Positions 25,802 to 38,380 of a stretch of 64,000 nucleotides of DNA are shown one piece after another. The stretch comes from Adiantum capillus-veneris. Taxonomy: Eukaryota; Streptophyta; Polypodiopsida; Polypodiales; Pteridaceae. The notes beneath the pieces are model-generated. The model saw only the letters and a list, made by a program, of their open reading frames with translations, was not told where the DNA came from and made no database searches. The stretch covers positions 47,767,779 through 47,831,778 of the forward strand of contig CM043970.1 of the NCBI GenBank assembly GCA_014529385.2, given 5' to 3'. The position numbers were made by a program, and so were the translations under genes. Positions within the stretch are counted from its first letter, which is position 1; every line of letters begins with the position of its first letter.

Positions 25802-27630
25802 TATGATAGCTTATTTCAAGTACTTTCTCTGCCATAAGCATAGTGAAAGCTAATTCAGAAGAAATGTCTCAGACTTCTTCCTCCTGCACAATTGCTAAGG
25901 GTTCTGGGCTCACTTGGTTGAGACTCTCTTCTGTGGACCCTTGACTCAAACCCCTTATGAGTGTCATGCACCTTGAGACAAACCCCTAGTATCCAACTTG
26001 TTCAAAAATCCCTTCCTAGAAGAAGTTGAAAGGAAAATCGATATTTCCTCCTTGACTCCTGCTTTTGACCACTTTTTCTCGTTTTTCTCAACTCCCAAGT
26101 GTTCTACCCTTTTTCAACAGTACTTGTGCCAATTTTCAACTCAATTGGGCAAATGAAGTGGTCTCAAACCCTATTCCAACACTTTCTTTGACCTAAAAGG
26201 TAAAGTTTTGGCCCCAGACTCACTTTTTGATGTTCACTTTGCACCAAACTTCACACAAGAGCTTAAACACATTAGTCAAAGACATTGATGATGTATCATG
26301 CATGTTCTTGTCCTCTAGCCTCACCCGTAGGAGAAAATCGTGATTTTCTCTTATAGATACTTGTTAAGAGTCCTTTGAGAATTTTGGTGATGGTTGTGTA
26401 CTCACACACTATTTATCACACAAATCATGCCCATAATCTTTCACTTCCTTTGATGCACTATCATTCTTCAACTTTCCCTACCTTTGGAAACAAGATCCCT
26501 TCAGTGACATGCAGATCCAGTGAGATGTAGAGATTACTTGCCACCTGTGAACGGACCACTTTGATAAAACCTCTATATATGGCTCATATTAGTGAATATG
26601 ACCCCTCTTTCTACGCTTATACGACAATCAATGAAGAAAACTATCATACCCCTATCTTACATATAAAATTTAGGTCTGGCAGGATCTAGTAGGATAAAGC
26701 TAGTCAAAGAGTGTGTAGCATAGTGACTGGAAACGTACTACTTAGAGCCACTTCTGTTGATAACTAGATGTACCCTCAATGTGTCTTAGTTTGAGTTTCA
26801 AACTATGTGCCCAATCATCCTTCACTCTGGCTACTCGTCCAATTTTGACCCATCTAAATTACTCAAAAAACATGGTTATAAAGTTGTGTTAAGTTCTCCG
26901 TGTAAACTTTCATCTATACCAACTCTTTAAAGCTTCCATCCCTCAACAAATGAACTATAATCACAAAACAAGAAATTGATACAAAGCAGTGTTAATTTTT
27001 ACTTGTATCTTTGTAGTAGCTATTGACTCACAAGTTCGAGGGAAGTATCTTTTGGGAAGCCATGATTTTGAAACACAAAAATTCCTCTCATTTTTTTTCT
27101 TTTCTCACTTTCTCCTCCCCCCCCCCCCCCCCCCCCCCCCAAATATGATACCCCCCTCCCTTATTTTTAAGCTTGGGAGATAAATTATTCGGGGCCTACC
27201 CCTAGCTTATACACTTATGTAACTTGTAAAGAACCCCCTCGCCTGCACTTATGTGGTGTGGTAAGTTTTCCATGGTGAATTTCCCCGGCTCTACTCCTAA
27301 AACAAAAGAAATCAACTGAAAATGGATTCAAAGTGCTTAACCTACTCTTACTAATTGAACTATGAACTATTTTTTTGTTTTGTTTTGTTTTTCTTGCCTA
27401 GTGCAAGCTTTACCACTCAACGAGTCGATGAAGTCTTGCACTAAGCTCCATCCATATCTAAAACACTGATTCTAACTTGTCTAACACTTTTAAAGTAAGA
27501 AACACACCACAATCACTCACAAAACATAGACCACAAAAACACTGGTCTCCTTTTCTAACATATTTGACATAAGAGTCTACCTAAGGCCACTCTTTCGGAC
27601 TCGTTTGTGTTCACTCTAGTCCAAGTACTC
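25802..27630 (-). other. Probable long leader of the Ogre/Tat-like element
   Basis: Non-coding apart from short minus-strand frames near 25800-26000. It contains a run of 24 C (27117-27140). It lies directly downstream (minus strand) of the primer-binding site, as expected for the long leaders of this retrotransposon group. Confidence 0.4.
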
Positions 27631-27650
27631 GTTCCCCGGCAACGGTGCCA
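27631..27650 (-). other. Primer-binding site of an Ogre/Tat-type gypsy element (tRNA-Arg type)
   Basis: The minus strand reads TGGCACCGTTGCCGGGGAAC, one base from the TGGCGCCGTTGCCGGGGA primer-binding site known from plant Ogre/Tat retrotransposons. The adjacent CCTAGACA T on its upstream side fits an LTR edge at 27652. Confidence 0.75.
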
Positions 27651-27651
27651 A

Positions 27652-27656
27652 TGTCT

Positions 27657-27719
<63 letters not shown>

Positions 27720-28244
27720 CTCACAAGTGAAATGAAGGGTTAAATGGATCTCACCTATACATACCCCAGGCTCTCAAGTTAGTTTTTTTCCCCACCTTAT
27801 AGTTAGTCCTATCTCGTGTGCACGATGACCAACATGTCAACAATTTTTGAATTCAAACATTGTAAACCCCTATCCGTCCATTTTGTCCAATCAGGCTTTT
27901 GCAGCTTAAAAACATTTTTGCAACTTATCCAATTTTGGCCATAACTTGCTCGTTGTTGCTTCGAATCAACTTCTAAAAAATTCTATCTCCTCTTGGAGTC
28001 CATGTATCTGTGTTCATTTTTTTGAAAGTTCTTGCTTTTGTAGACATTTCTTGCTTAGAAAATCAATAAAAACAATAAAAATAGTAAAATTGACCTAAAA
28101 AATCTAAAACAGATAAATAAAAGAATTCAACTTTCAGGGAAAAATCCTTATTTGAAAATTTTCAACAGATTATTCCACTTCTTATTATAATTTTTTTCCA
28201 GAAACCTTATTATTTGCATATTTACACACACCTAAAAGCTCATC
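27652..28244 (-). mobile_element. Probable 5' LTR region of the Ogre/Tat-like element
   Basis: Begins TGTCTAGG (plus strand) right beside the primer-binding site and carries an interrupted CT tract (27660-27716). No second copy was found in the window, so the LTR length is not defined. It abuts the LTR of copia element G. Confidence 0.4.
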
Positions 28245-28462
28245 TGATGGAATTAGGGTTGCAAGAAAACACACACATCTTGAAGAAGATGAAGGAAGCT
28301 CAAGGCACACAACAGAGAGTGTATTACTTAGTGTGCAATGGAAAGATTAGATAGCCCTGGAGTGATGGGCACATATACAATGCAAGGGGGAAAATACCTC
28401 CTAGTGAGGGGAAAAATTCCCCGACGGTCCTAAGTGTGTTCTACCACATGTATATGGTAACA
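28245..28462 (-). mobile_element. 3' LTR of copia element G
   Basis: On the minus strand a polypurine tract CATGGGGGGATT precedes TGTTACCATATACATG, and the block ends near ...AATTCCATCA (28245). Length about 218 bp. It follows the decayed RNase H end of the copia pol. The matching 5' LTR is not in the window. Confidence 0.55.
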
Positions 28463-30560
28463 AATCCCCCCATGAAGTGATGCAGTGAATGAGAGTTGAA
28501 ACATAGAGTATAGGGAAGTGCCATGCCCTGAGGACATGATCAGTCCACAAAGGGGAGTGAGCCCAAAGCTTTGCGGAAAGCTTCACACTTCTCATGAGAT
28601 AATGCCTTTGTGAAAATATTTGCAAGGTTGTCCTGTGTTGGTCAAATAAGTGTTAGCCTTCTCATACCAAGCAAGAGGAGATTGCTTCAACCCATACAAA
28701 GCTTTCTTACATTTTCACACTTTATTTCATTCCTTTTAATGAAAAAACCGTGAGGCTGCATTACATAAACTTCCTCAAATAGGTCACCATTCAAGAAAGC
28801 GGTAACAATGTCTAACTGATGTACATCCGAACCAAAATGAGTTGCCAATGCACATAGAGAACACACAATAGTTATACGATAAGTGGGAGAAAAAGTCTCT
28901 TCATAGTCTATGCCTTTTTTTTGTGCATAACCCTTTGCAACAAGTCAAGCCTTATAGAGATCAATCTCACCATCCGGCGTTTCAACTTTTAAAAGAAATT
29001 TGTACCAATGGCCTTTTTAATAGGAGGCAAATCACATAAAGTTCATGTGTCATTTTCAATAAGTGCATCATATTCTGATTGCATGGCAGCCATCCAATCT
29101 TCTAAATTTTGTGCTTCATCAAAAGATAGAGGTTCCTCAACATCACATAAGCTAGGCACAGCCAAAGCATAATAGTCTGATGCATAAGATGTATGGCAAG
29201 AACTTGAATGAGTACGACTAGACAAAGGTGCATCCAATTTACTATCACGCAAAGTATGCACCAACCATTTTGGCATACCTCTATCTTGCTCATTCTCAAC
29301 CCTTTTCTCATCAAGTACATAATGTACATCTGCATCATTAATAGGCTGATCTGTAACATTTTCAAAAACCCCCATAGGCTATACATTTTCCTCATTGTAA
29401 TTTACATTAGAAATTCCACCGCTAAAAAGAGGCAACAAAGTGTCCTAAATGTCCTATGAGCTTATATTGATGTCTCTAGTACATGATAGCAAGGGCTGAA
29501 CAGAATCTTCCACAAACACAACATCCAGTGAGACCAAGATACGCTTTGTGTGCGAATGATACAACCTGTAACCTTTGCTTTCAACAATATAATCAACAAA
29601 AAATGCACTTGACAGTCTTATCATCCAATTTTTTGCGATGTGTTTGTGGCACCAAGGCATAAGCCAAACAACCAAAAATGCACATGTGCTCAATAGAAGA
29701 ATTTATATCATGCCATGCTTCATAAGACATCATAGACTGCAAAGATTTAGTAGGACACCTACTAAGTACATAAGTGGCACACGTAATAGCCTCAAGCCAA
29801 AATGAATGTGGTAAAGCTTGAATTTTGACCATACATTGTGCCATTTCCATAAGAGACCTATTTTTTCTCTTAGCAACACCATTTTGTTGAGGTGTATATG
29901 ACATTGTGCATTGGTGTTTTATCCCACAACTAGCCACAAATGCATTAAATTCATGAGACATATACTCCCCCCCTCGATCGGAACAGAGGGTGCCCATAGT
30001 ACATTTTGAGACATTTTCAGTCATAGCTAGAAATTTCTTGAAGCACATAAACCCTTTGGACTTCGCTTGAAGCGGATACACCCATGCATGCCTGGAGTAA
30101 TCATCAATGAAAGTCACCAAGTAAAGGTAATTGGCCAAGGACGGGGTTTGCATGGACCCACAAACATCAATATACACAAGCTGCAAGCTGCATGCAACCA
30201 TAACTAAACCATCCTTTGGAAACTTTGAGTGCTGCATCTTACCCAAAATACAGCCTTTTCAAACATGTTTGGCAGGTGCTTCAAAAGGCAGAAAAGAAGC
30301 AATCATATCATATTTGTGCAAACCTAGCAAACTGGCAAAATTCAGATGCCCAAAATGTACATGCCAAAGTTTTGCATCTGAAATAGCCTTAGAATCCACA
30401 ATTGCATTTACAAAATTTTGCCCACACTTGTCATACAAAGTGAGCTGAAATAGCCCACGACAGAAAATGCCCGATGCAACAATCTCATCACCAAAATTGA
30501 GATCATGAACTGTACATTTGTCATCCACAAATTTCACAGCAAGACTAGTCTAGCAAGTGC
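28463..30560 (-). pseudogene. Copia element G gag-pol remnant (pre-integrase, integrase, RT), internally deleted
   Basis: Minus-strand domain order is correct. GAG-pre-integrase at 30537-30259 (LWHVHFGHLNFASL) is followed by integrase at 30246-29593 (FIDDYSRHAWVYPL, LCSDRGGEYMSHEF, YTPQQNGVAKRKNRSL). The RT start is at 29375-29043 (LEDWMAAMQSEYDALIEN), the RT body at 29042-28650 (RLVAKGYAQKKGID-like, HQLDIVTAFLNGDL-like, GLKQSPLAWYEK-like), then directly an RNase H tail (NLANIFTKALSHEKCEAF-like). The YVDD region and most of RNase H are missing by deletion near 28640. The upstream end stops inside the protease region at about 30560, exactly where the gypsy H LTR begins, so H appears to have inserted into G. 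Confidence 0.8.
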
Positions 30561-30752
30561 TGTCATAAAATCTAATATCTAGCTTTACCCAAATGATTTT
30601 CTTATGTTAAACTGATCATTTAATATGTAAAGATAAAAGGGAAACAAGAGGTAGAATATAGATATGTGTTTTTTAGACCAAGCTCAGCCCATGGCCAAAA
30701 GGACATGGTTTCATCTCAGCACGGCGAGCCCTTGAAGCTAGGGGCTAGGGAC

Positions 30753-30794
<42 letters not shown>

Positions 30795-31946
30795 ATGCTC
30801 TTGCTAAACCCATGCATGATAATTAAGGTGTTGGAGGTGCTTAAGGTACTTGGGGGCCAAGGTGCTTGAAGTGCTTGAAATTCAAAAGCATGCCTACAAA
30901 GGAGGGGTCAATCCATACAAGTAGGAGATGAGAGAGAATGACCATCCCCTCACCCAAGGGGCACCCCTTGCTCAAAGAGGCAAATAGGACACATGTCAAG
31001 TCCCTAGCTAAGTTGCCCCCTTAGTGTGCCTAAAGCCTATTGATTGACCCTTAGAGAGGTCCAATGAGAATTTAGATTAATTAAATTAATCGTTTAAGCT
31101 TTCAAAGGGGAAAGGAGGACACTTGTCCAAAGGCTACCTCTATTACTTGAATTGACCTAGGCTTGTGATTGGCTAGGCTTGAGAGAGCCAATGAGCACAA
31201 CACATGAGCTAGAATGAGGGGTCGATCTGAGCAAGAAGGGGGGGAGCTTGTATGATATACATCCTCACACACACTCTCATTGTGTGAAGTGCTAAGTGCA
31301 AGACCTTCACCTCCTTCTCATTGAATTGTTGAGAAGTTGAGAGCCTACACCAACACTCGTGGCTATGGAATGCAAATCCGACCAAGATCCATGCTTCAGT
31401 TCTTCAGCTTTCCATCTTCTTCATCATCATTACTATGCTATTATGATCTACTAAGCAACAAGAGTGATGATACGTGAGGAACTATTTTTTTCTTGTAAGA
31501 ATGCTTCTTCTTCCTCTTCCCTACCCTCATTCCATGCTAGCTCTCTCCACCTTCAAAGGTGTTTGAGTTCTTGGGACTTAGGCCGGGGACAAGTTAAATC
31601 TTTCATTTCGCTAAGTTACGGGCATAATTGTGGTGCATAAAACTCTCTATCTTCGTTGCACCATCAAGGTTTCAAGGAACACAAAGCTTGTATTGTACCA
31701 AGCCTCTCTTTATGGGAGAAACTATAATACAAAAGCTTTTTGGAGGGGGGATTGTCTCCACATAAATCTGGTCCTCAACTGTTGTCAAGTTCTCTAATTC
31801 TCTCTCTCTTGCAAAGTATTTTTCATGCCAAGTTGCTACCTCTAATCAAGTTCACCCTCTATTTTCTCATAGTAGTCTCATAAAAATGCTCACTATAGTT
31901 TTCTTAACTACTCTATTCTCAATGTTCATAGTCCATTTCCATTACA
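30561..31946 (+). mobile_element. 5' LTR of gypsy element H
   Basis: Starts TGTCATAAAATC, ends CATTACA, and is followed immediately by a primer-binding site. It aligns in inverted orientation with 2970-4551. A GA tract lies at 30753-30791. Confidence 0.7.
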
Positions 31947-31959
31947 TTGGTATCATAGC
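31947..31959 (+). other. Primer-binding site of gypsy element H (initiator tRNA-Met type)
   Basis: TTGGTATCATAGC directly after the LTR edge; it differs by one base from the common plant TTGGTATCAGAGC site. Confidence 0.65.
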
Positions 31960-32029
31960 TATTGGTTTCTCTTTTCTTGCTTAGGAAGAGAGGTCCTTAA
32001 GTTGTCCATAAAAGGTTGGACATGTTCAT

Positions 32030-32219
32030 TGTTGGGGTTAAGGCCTATGTGCCTTGACCGGTTGCCCAGGACATGGACGCCCGCCCACTGTTACCCTATA
32101 CTTATAGTGAGTATACTGTATAGGGGGAGCTGCCATTTTGAGTCTCCCCACCCATATCTGTGTCGTGTGTCTCCTTCTCTCTCTCACTCTCCGTCTGTGG
32201 TGCTCCCCGATCCCCTTCA
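32030..32219 (+). repeat. E 5' LTR
   Basis: 190-bp LTR, TG...CA bounded, followed two bases later by the primer-binding site at 32222-32233. Confidence 0.9.
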
Positions 32220-33605
32220 ATTGGTATCAGAGCGTAGGTGCGGAGGGAGCGCGGGTGTGCACAGTCACGACGACAGCGGAGAGTCAGTTTCATTCCCAAA
32301 ATCGCGTCCGCGCATGCGCGCACTTTCAAGAGTGCAAACAGGGTTTCGACTTCGGCATCAGCAAATTCAGCTTTTCGAGAGCGTTTCTCTCAGGTGTCCT
32401 CCCGTTTTACCCCCCTTTTGAAGCCATTCGAGACATCAAAAACTTCATTCGAGCTAAGGTTGAGGAGCTGCATTTTCAGCCCTCTTTTGGCAGTTTATGC
32501 TGCGTTTTTGGGTCGAAACGGAGGTTTTTTGGCATAGCTTTCACACCCAGACTCGATACATGTGATCTAGGAGTCTACCTTAGGGTTTTGGCATGCTCCG
32601 GACGCGCTCGTCATATTAGAATTTTAAAATTCTGAATGCTGAATTTTCTGCAGCAGAAGTTGTTTATTGTGTGTCGAGGATTCCACACATGGTTTGCTCT
32701 CAGATGTGAGAGTGATATTTGCTGCAAGTTTCCTCACAAGTGGGAGGATACAATGTATGCCTTATGTGGTTTGATGCTCAGGGAGGCTAATGTGATTGCA
32801 TTTTGAGCTCGGCAATGTATGCCTCGAACATATTTTTTGGCAGTCACAAGTAGAGCAGATATTTGTGTACTAGATTTGCAGGTGTTTGCAATGATGTATG
32901 CAAAGTGTGGAGATTGGTGCATGCATTTGGAGTGTAGTTTGATGCGCTTTGGTTGCTCATGGTTTTGAGCATGTAGTCAGTTTGGTTACTGGTTTTGTGG
33001 CCATTTTACTGACAAAACTCTGGTAAAATTTTCCCAGGAGTTTTATGCGTATCATTTATGCGATCTAGGTAGAGATTGCGGGTTGCACTCAGCATTTGCA
33101 TGCGGTGTTCTCTGCAGGTGGGAGATTTGTGCGTGTGTATGCATCGATACCGCACAGTGTGGGCTTGGTGATTAGCTCACGGGTTTGACAGGCGTACACT
33201 TATCTTGGCACACTCACAGGAGTGAGTATTGTGATGTATGCTTGTGTGGCTACGAGCTAGGTAGCCGGATTCGAGCACTAATGGCTTGAGGTTTTTCAGC
33301 AGGTTTCAGCTACAGGTTTACAAGTTTACAGGCAGGTTTGAGGGCTTATTTGGGCGCTGAATTTTTAGCCATTGTTTCCTCTTTGCAGGTGTCCATGTAT
33401 GGCTCAGTTGTAGGCTGATCTAGGACACGTTTGTGACTTGTTTATGCAGCTGTTTAAGAGCTGAATTTTGGGGCTGTTTTGGGACTGATTTGCAACCATA
33501 TTTTACAGCCATATTTGCAGACTTTTGTTGATGCAATTCGAGCCAGTTTAGGGCTGATTTGGTTGACATTTTCTACTCATTGTTGGTTGGTCTTTTGCGA
33601 GCATT

Positions 33606-35093
33606 ATGGCTGATTTTTCATTTGACTTCCAACGTTATGGTCTGACACAGTTTGATGGTGCAAATTTTGTTGCTTGGAAGGAGCATATGCTTGTTGCATT
33701 GGCGGATTTGGGGCAGGATAAACCCTTGCGTGGTTTATCGGCGAAGCCCAAGTCTATGCGTGATGATGATTGGCAGGATCTTGATGAGTTAGCTATGTCT
33801 ACGATTCATTTGCATCTGGTTGAGTCTGTTGACTGGCAGGTCTCGAGGGAGACTACAACTCATGCTTTATGGAAGAGTTTACATGCTATGTACGCGACAT
33901 CCATGTCTACAGGGGAGTCTAGTCCCACTTCTATGTCCATGGGAGAGATTGGTCCCACACGCAAGTCTCGACGGCATAGAGACTTGACATGTTGGCATTG
34001 TGGACATAGAGGGCACATTAGGCGTCGATGTTTCAGGCGTTTGAGACAACGGAGGCGACAGATGCGTGATGCAGATTTGGGCATGAAAGATGCTAGTGAG
34101 ATCAATACGGTGGTTACTGAGTATGCTTGTGACGACGATGTCACATTTACATCTAGCTTGTCTTCATACGATCTTATGTCTACGGATTGCATATCGGATT
34201 GCACATTGTCTTCACAGTGGTTACTAGATTCAGATGCTAGTTTCCATGTCACGTCACATCGTGAGTGGTTTAGCACGTTTTCTAGTGGGAGACTTGGTTG
34301 TGTGCACATGGCTGATGGTGTTGTGTATGACATTGAGGGTGCAGGAGACGTATGTTTGTCCTTGCCCAGTGGTATGAGATTTACCCTGCGTCATGTGCGT
34401 TATGTGCCAGATCTGAGATGGGATTTGATCTCAGTCAGACAGTTACGGGATAGTGGATGTCGGGTATCGCTGCTTGAGCGATCTTTTGTGATGCATTTGG
34501 GTTCGCTAGTGATTGCGAGAGGTGCCAAGAGTGGTACAGGTTACCCATTGCATGTGGATCACGGGAGAGACGGTGTTGTCTCTGTGATCATGCAGCCAGG
34601 TAGAGAGCGAGAGAGCAGACAAGTCTCTTTTGCTTGTGGGTTGCAAGATGCTTTGCATGGAGTGCAGAGCAGTGACCTTGTTGTGCAGGTTGCGTCTACG
34701 GATGCACAGGTAAAGTGGGACAGCTCTAGTGAGTCACAGCAGGATGAGTCATCAGAGGTGATGACAGAGATGACTCACATGGATGCTGAGATGTCGGCTA
34801 TTGTGGAGTCATTTCTTGATATGCTTATGCCAGAGCTTGATGCAGATTCAGGACAGATGGATACTCTTGGTACACATGTGATATGTGGTGGGCACGAGGA
34901 GTCACTCCAGAGCTCGGAGTCAGAGTGCCATGGTCTCTATGATAGGGGACAGGATTGCCATGAGTTGAGTTCTGAGTTGGAGGTGGCAGAGATTGCCAGG
35001 GTTGCATCAACGTTCGGTGTCCTCATGTACGAGATGTTGATCTTGAGGCCCGACATAGCAGCTGCAGTGGGAGCTTGCAGAAGGGTTGATTAG
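33606..35093 (+). CDS. Element E gag-protease protein fused to an RT remnant
   Basis: A 495-residue open frame from ATG 33606 to TAG. Residues 1-95 match the copia gag N-terminus (YGLTQFDGANFVAWKEHM; LDELAMSTIHLHL). Most of the gag core is replaced by a short MSTGE/MSMGE duplication (100-117). A zinc knuckle C129-X2-C132-X4-H137-X4-C142 follows. The protease region begins WLLDSDASFHVT (205-216), with active-site DSD instead of the usual DSG/DTG, and continues to SVRQLRDSGCRV. After about residue 335 a long acidic S/E/D-rich segment leads to a tail GVLMYEMLILRPDIAAAVG (471-489) that resembles the end of copia RT. Integrase, RT core and RNase H are absent. The frame is intact, so selection or youth may keep it open. 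Confidence 0.85.
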   Translation: MADFSFDFQRYGLTQFDGANFVAWKEHMLVALADLGQDKPLRGLSAKPKSMRDDDWQDLDELAMSTIHLHLVESVDWQVSRETTTHALWKSLHAMYATSMSTGESSPTSMSMGEIGPTRKSRRHRDLTCWHCGHRGHIRRRCFRRLRQRRRQMRDADLGMKDASEINTVVTEYACDDDVTFTSSLSSYDLMSTDCISDCTLSSQWLLDSDASFHVTSHREWFSTFSSGRLGCVHMADGVVYDIEGAGDVCLSLPSGMRFTLRHVRYVPDLRWDLISVRQLRDSGCRVSLLERSFVMHLGSLVIARGAKSGTGYPLHVDHGRDGVVSVIMQPGRERESRQVSFACGLQDALHGVQSSDLVVQVASTDAQVKWDSSSESQQDESSEVMTEMTHMDAEMSAIVESFLDMLMPELDADSGQMDTLGTHVICGGHEESLQSSESECHGLYDRGQDCHELSSELEVAEIARVASTFGVLMYEMLILRPDIAAAVGACRRVD

Positions 35094-35364
35094 TTTTTCG
35101 ATGACTGATCTCGGCATAGAGCATAGGGGAGGTTTGCAGGTATGGGACCGATACTTGCAGGAGTGCATGAGCTCTTGTAGACTATTTGCAGAGCTTGGAG
35201 CTAGCTCTGTGTGGCTTCCGTAGCGGGATGTTTGTCTATCAGTAGAGCCGGATGCACTAGCTCATCGAGAGTCAGTGGGCATACGTTGAGAGAATATCTC
35301 ACCTTGTATTAGTTTTACACTAGTAGATCTTGCTTAAAGGCACATTGGCCTTTAAGTGGGAGGT

Positions 35365-35554
35365 TGTTGGGGTTAAGGCCTATGTGCCTTGACCGGTCGC
35401 CGAGGTCATGGATGCCCGCCCACTGTTATCCTATACTTATAGTGAGTATATTGTATAGGGGGAGCTGCCACTTTGAGTCTCCCCACCCATATCTGTGTCG
35501 TGTGTCTCCTTCTCTCTCTCACTCTCCGTCTGTGGTGCTCCCCGATCCCCTTCA
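35365..35554 (+). repeat. E 3' LTR
   Basis: Same length as the 5' LTR, preceded by the purine tract and followed by TSD TTCAT. Confidence 0.9.
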
Positions 35555-35883
35555 TTCATTGCAAGAGGGTAAGTGGGACAGGGATTTATTATCTTGGTTG
35601 AAAAGGACTTAGTTCAAGGTACACCACTGGGAACTATATACTTGATAATGGAGTCTCTCAAGGCTTGCCTTTGGCTTAACTATTACTGAGCTACTAGAAA
35701 TCTCAATAGGGACCATAATCAACCAAGCAATGTTAGACCCTCTCCACCATTCTTTGCAATCAACAGACTCTAAACCAGGGGTGTGGCTACTTGAGAGCTA
35801 ATTTTCAAAGGTAAAGAAGTGTAGAAACTAAGGTTTTTGAGGGTACCAAAGCACAAAGTAGCATACACATATGTTTAACTAGC

Positions 35884-37389
35884 ATGGCTAACAATAATCA
35901 AGAGAGTAGAATGAATATTGACAGCTTTGATTTTGCACATGAAGGTGCTACTAGTGATGCCCCAATGTTTGTAAACTATCTTGTTACTAGGTTGTAACAA
36001 GCTATGGGCAACCCTGCCTTGCAAGCCAAAGTTCCAACAACTTAGAGCTTATGGGATTTCCCTTCCTCTCCAAGAAGAGAGAGAACTTAGGAAGCCTCTT
36101 GTTGAGGCTTCCAAAAGAAGAATCTCTCCAATAAGAGAAGAGGAGGAATCCAATGAACAAGAAAGAAATGAATCTCTGAATCCCTCTGAAGATGTGAAAT
36201 AAATCTCCGAATTTCTCTGAAGATGTGGCTCCATAAAGACAACGATCTCGACGATCCCCAACTCCTTCCAAGAGGAAAAGATCATCCTATAGTCCTTCTC
36301 CTCTTCACTCCAAAAGGGAAGAGAGGAAACAAAGGAGGAGAAAGGCAAGAAAGAGGTCACCCTCTTCTCCTTCTTCTTCACCTTCCTCCTCTTCCGACGA
36401 AAGCAACAGTTATTCTCCTAGATAATACAAGAGGAGAGGACATTGCAAATCCTACCCTAATTGAAAAAGGTGGAAAAAGCTTAGAAAGTTCAAAGAGGGA
36501 GGAATAATTCTCTTTTTTCACCGATGATGGCACCTTTGGTGTTACTGACAAAGTATTGGCCTTCATCCAGCAATTCAATGTGGCGTTTGGAGACGAGGGA
36601 TTCACATAGTCCTCCAAGATACCCCATGTAGCTATGCACTTTCAAAAATCTTCTCATCAATGGTGGGCCAACCTCCACGGGAATGGAAAAGCCCCAAGGA
36701 TATGGAAAACTCTACGAGTTTCCATAATGAAGCAATTCCTTGCAAGCAATGCCAAGGACAAAGTGGTTACTCAATGGATAAGCCTGAAGCTACTCTCCCA
36801 TGAGTTTATCCACAAATATGTAGACAAGTTTTGGGATTTACATCTCAAAGCTAAGTATTTGATCATGACTCTACTCACAACTTCATATCAATGGAGTTGG
36901 CCACCACAAAGCTCGGCATACAAGCTTTTGAGATGGGAGATACTATAACTGTTGATGGGGCTTTCAAGGGACAAAAATCCTCTATTACTCCCTTGATTAG
37001 GAAGTTGAAGCTTCATGTCCAAAGCTACATCGACAAAGAAGACTTTTTCATCTCTCCTCTCCAACATGAGGATGTTATAAGGAGTCCATTTCTAGTTCCA
37101 GTTCTTCTAAAAGTGAGTTAGAGGACTAGTCGAAGACTAAGAAGAAAGCATTTTGGACTAAGAAGATAGAGGGAATCTCGAAGTAGCTATATATGAAATA
37201 TCAGAGATCGGATCCTTTAGTAAAAAATGTGAAGACCTGGTGTATTGAGTGCAAATTGAAAGAGGACGGATCTAATGAGTGTTGCCAATGTACCTATTGT
37301 AAAGCATTCAAACATTTGTGGAATAACTGTAAAATCAAAATGCACCACTTTAAAGAAGGCAAAGCTATATCTTTGATAGCAGTGACAAG
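35884..37389 (+). pseudogene. Gypsy element H gag, first part
   Basis: Starts with ATG at 35884 (MANNNQESRMNIDSFDF), then an in-frame stop at 35995 and frameshifts. Later pieces include a serine/arginine/glutamate-rich hinge (36050-36480), a capsid part at 36634-36890 (HQWWANLHG; VDKFWDLHLKAKYL) and a zinc-knuckle-like CQCTYCKAFKHLWNNC at about 37286-37333. The sequence is interrupted at 37389 by CACTA A and resumes after it. The leader 35555-35883 lies between element E and the gag start and has no other feature. Confidence 0.75.
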
Positions 37390-37618
37390 CTCTACAAGAG
37401 GTACTTCGCATTAGCGATGCTCGCAGTGTGCCGCTCAAAAGTGAAAATCCATGGGGTTGCTATGAGCATCGCTATTTTATTTGTTACATAGCGACACCTA
37501 TAGCGATGCCCATAGCAATGTTGATAGCGACGTCGATAGGGGTAAAAAATAAACCGAGAGCGCTCGAAAACTCAAATCTCATATCTAAGTTTTCGGTGCT
37601 CAAGCAAAGAGGTGACTC

Positions 37619-37927
<309 letters not shown>

Positions 37928-38034
37928 AAACAAAGAGAAAGAGAGACAGAATAAAAAACCAAAGAGAGAGAGGGGGGAGAAGACGAAAGAGAGAGGTAAG
38001 GGGAGAAAACAAAGAGAGAGAGAGATTAAGTTAT

Positions 38035-38380
38035 GATTTAAATTAAATTAGGTTAGATTACATTCAGATTTATGTTTATGTTCAGTTTAACTAGATTAGG
38101 TTAGATTTAGATTTACGTTAGATTAAGATTAGGTTAGATTTAAAATTAGAACAGTATTAAAGATTTGCTAGCTATGTTAGATTTAAGTTAGATTATATTT
38201 AGGTTTAGGATTTAAGATTGGATTAGATTCATTTTTATGTAGAGTTTAATATTAGATTAGATTCAGATTTAAATATAAGACAAGATTTAAGATTAACTAG
38301 ATTAAATTTGGATTTAAGTTAGATTACATTTAGGTTTAAGTTAGATTTAAGATTAGATTAGATTTAGGTTAGATTTTAGT
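38035..38380. repeat. Subterminal TTAGATTAGG-like degenerate repeats of CACTA A
   Basis: Variants of AGATTAGATTTAGG and TTAGATTTAAG recur over about 340 bases. CACTA elements carry short subterminal repeats that bind their own TNPA-type protein; that role here is inference. Similar TTAGG arrays occur in CACTA B. Confidence 0.65.

Larger units (their letters stand above)
32025..35559 (+). mobile_element. Complete non-autonomous copia element E with TSD TTCAT
   Basis: Two 190-bp LTRs (32030-32219 and 35365-35554) start TGTTGGGGTTAAGGCC and end CCCCTTCA, with about seven differences between them by eye. The 5-bp target duplication TTCAT flanks the element at 32025-32029 and 35555-35559. The primer-binding site TGGTATCAGAGC is at 32222-32233 and a purine-rich tract TTAAGTGGGAGGT ends at 35364. 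The internal part has one ORF and no integrase or complete RT, so it must use proteins from a relative. It sits in the leader of gypsy H. Confidence 0.92.

Noticed and set aside
32138-32635. 165-codon frame over the E LTR and leader
   Set aside because: It begins inside the LTR, has no known motif, and lies upstream of the real gag-type ORF.
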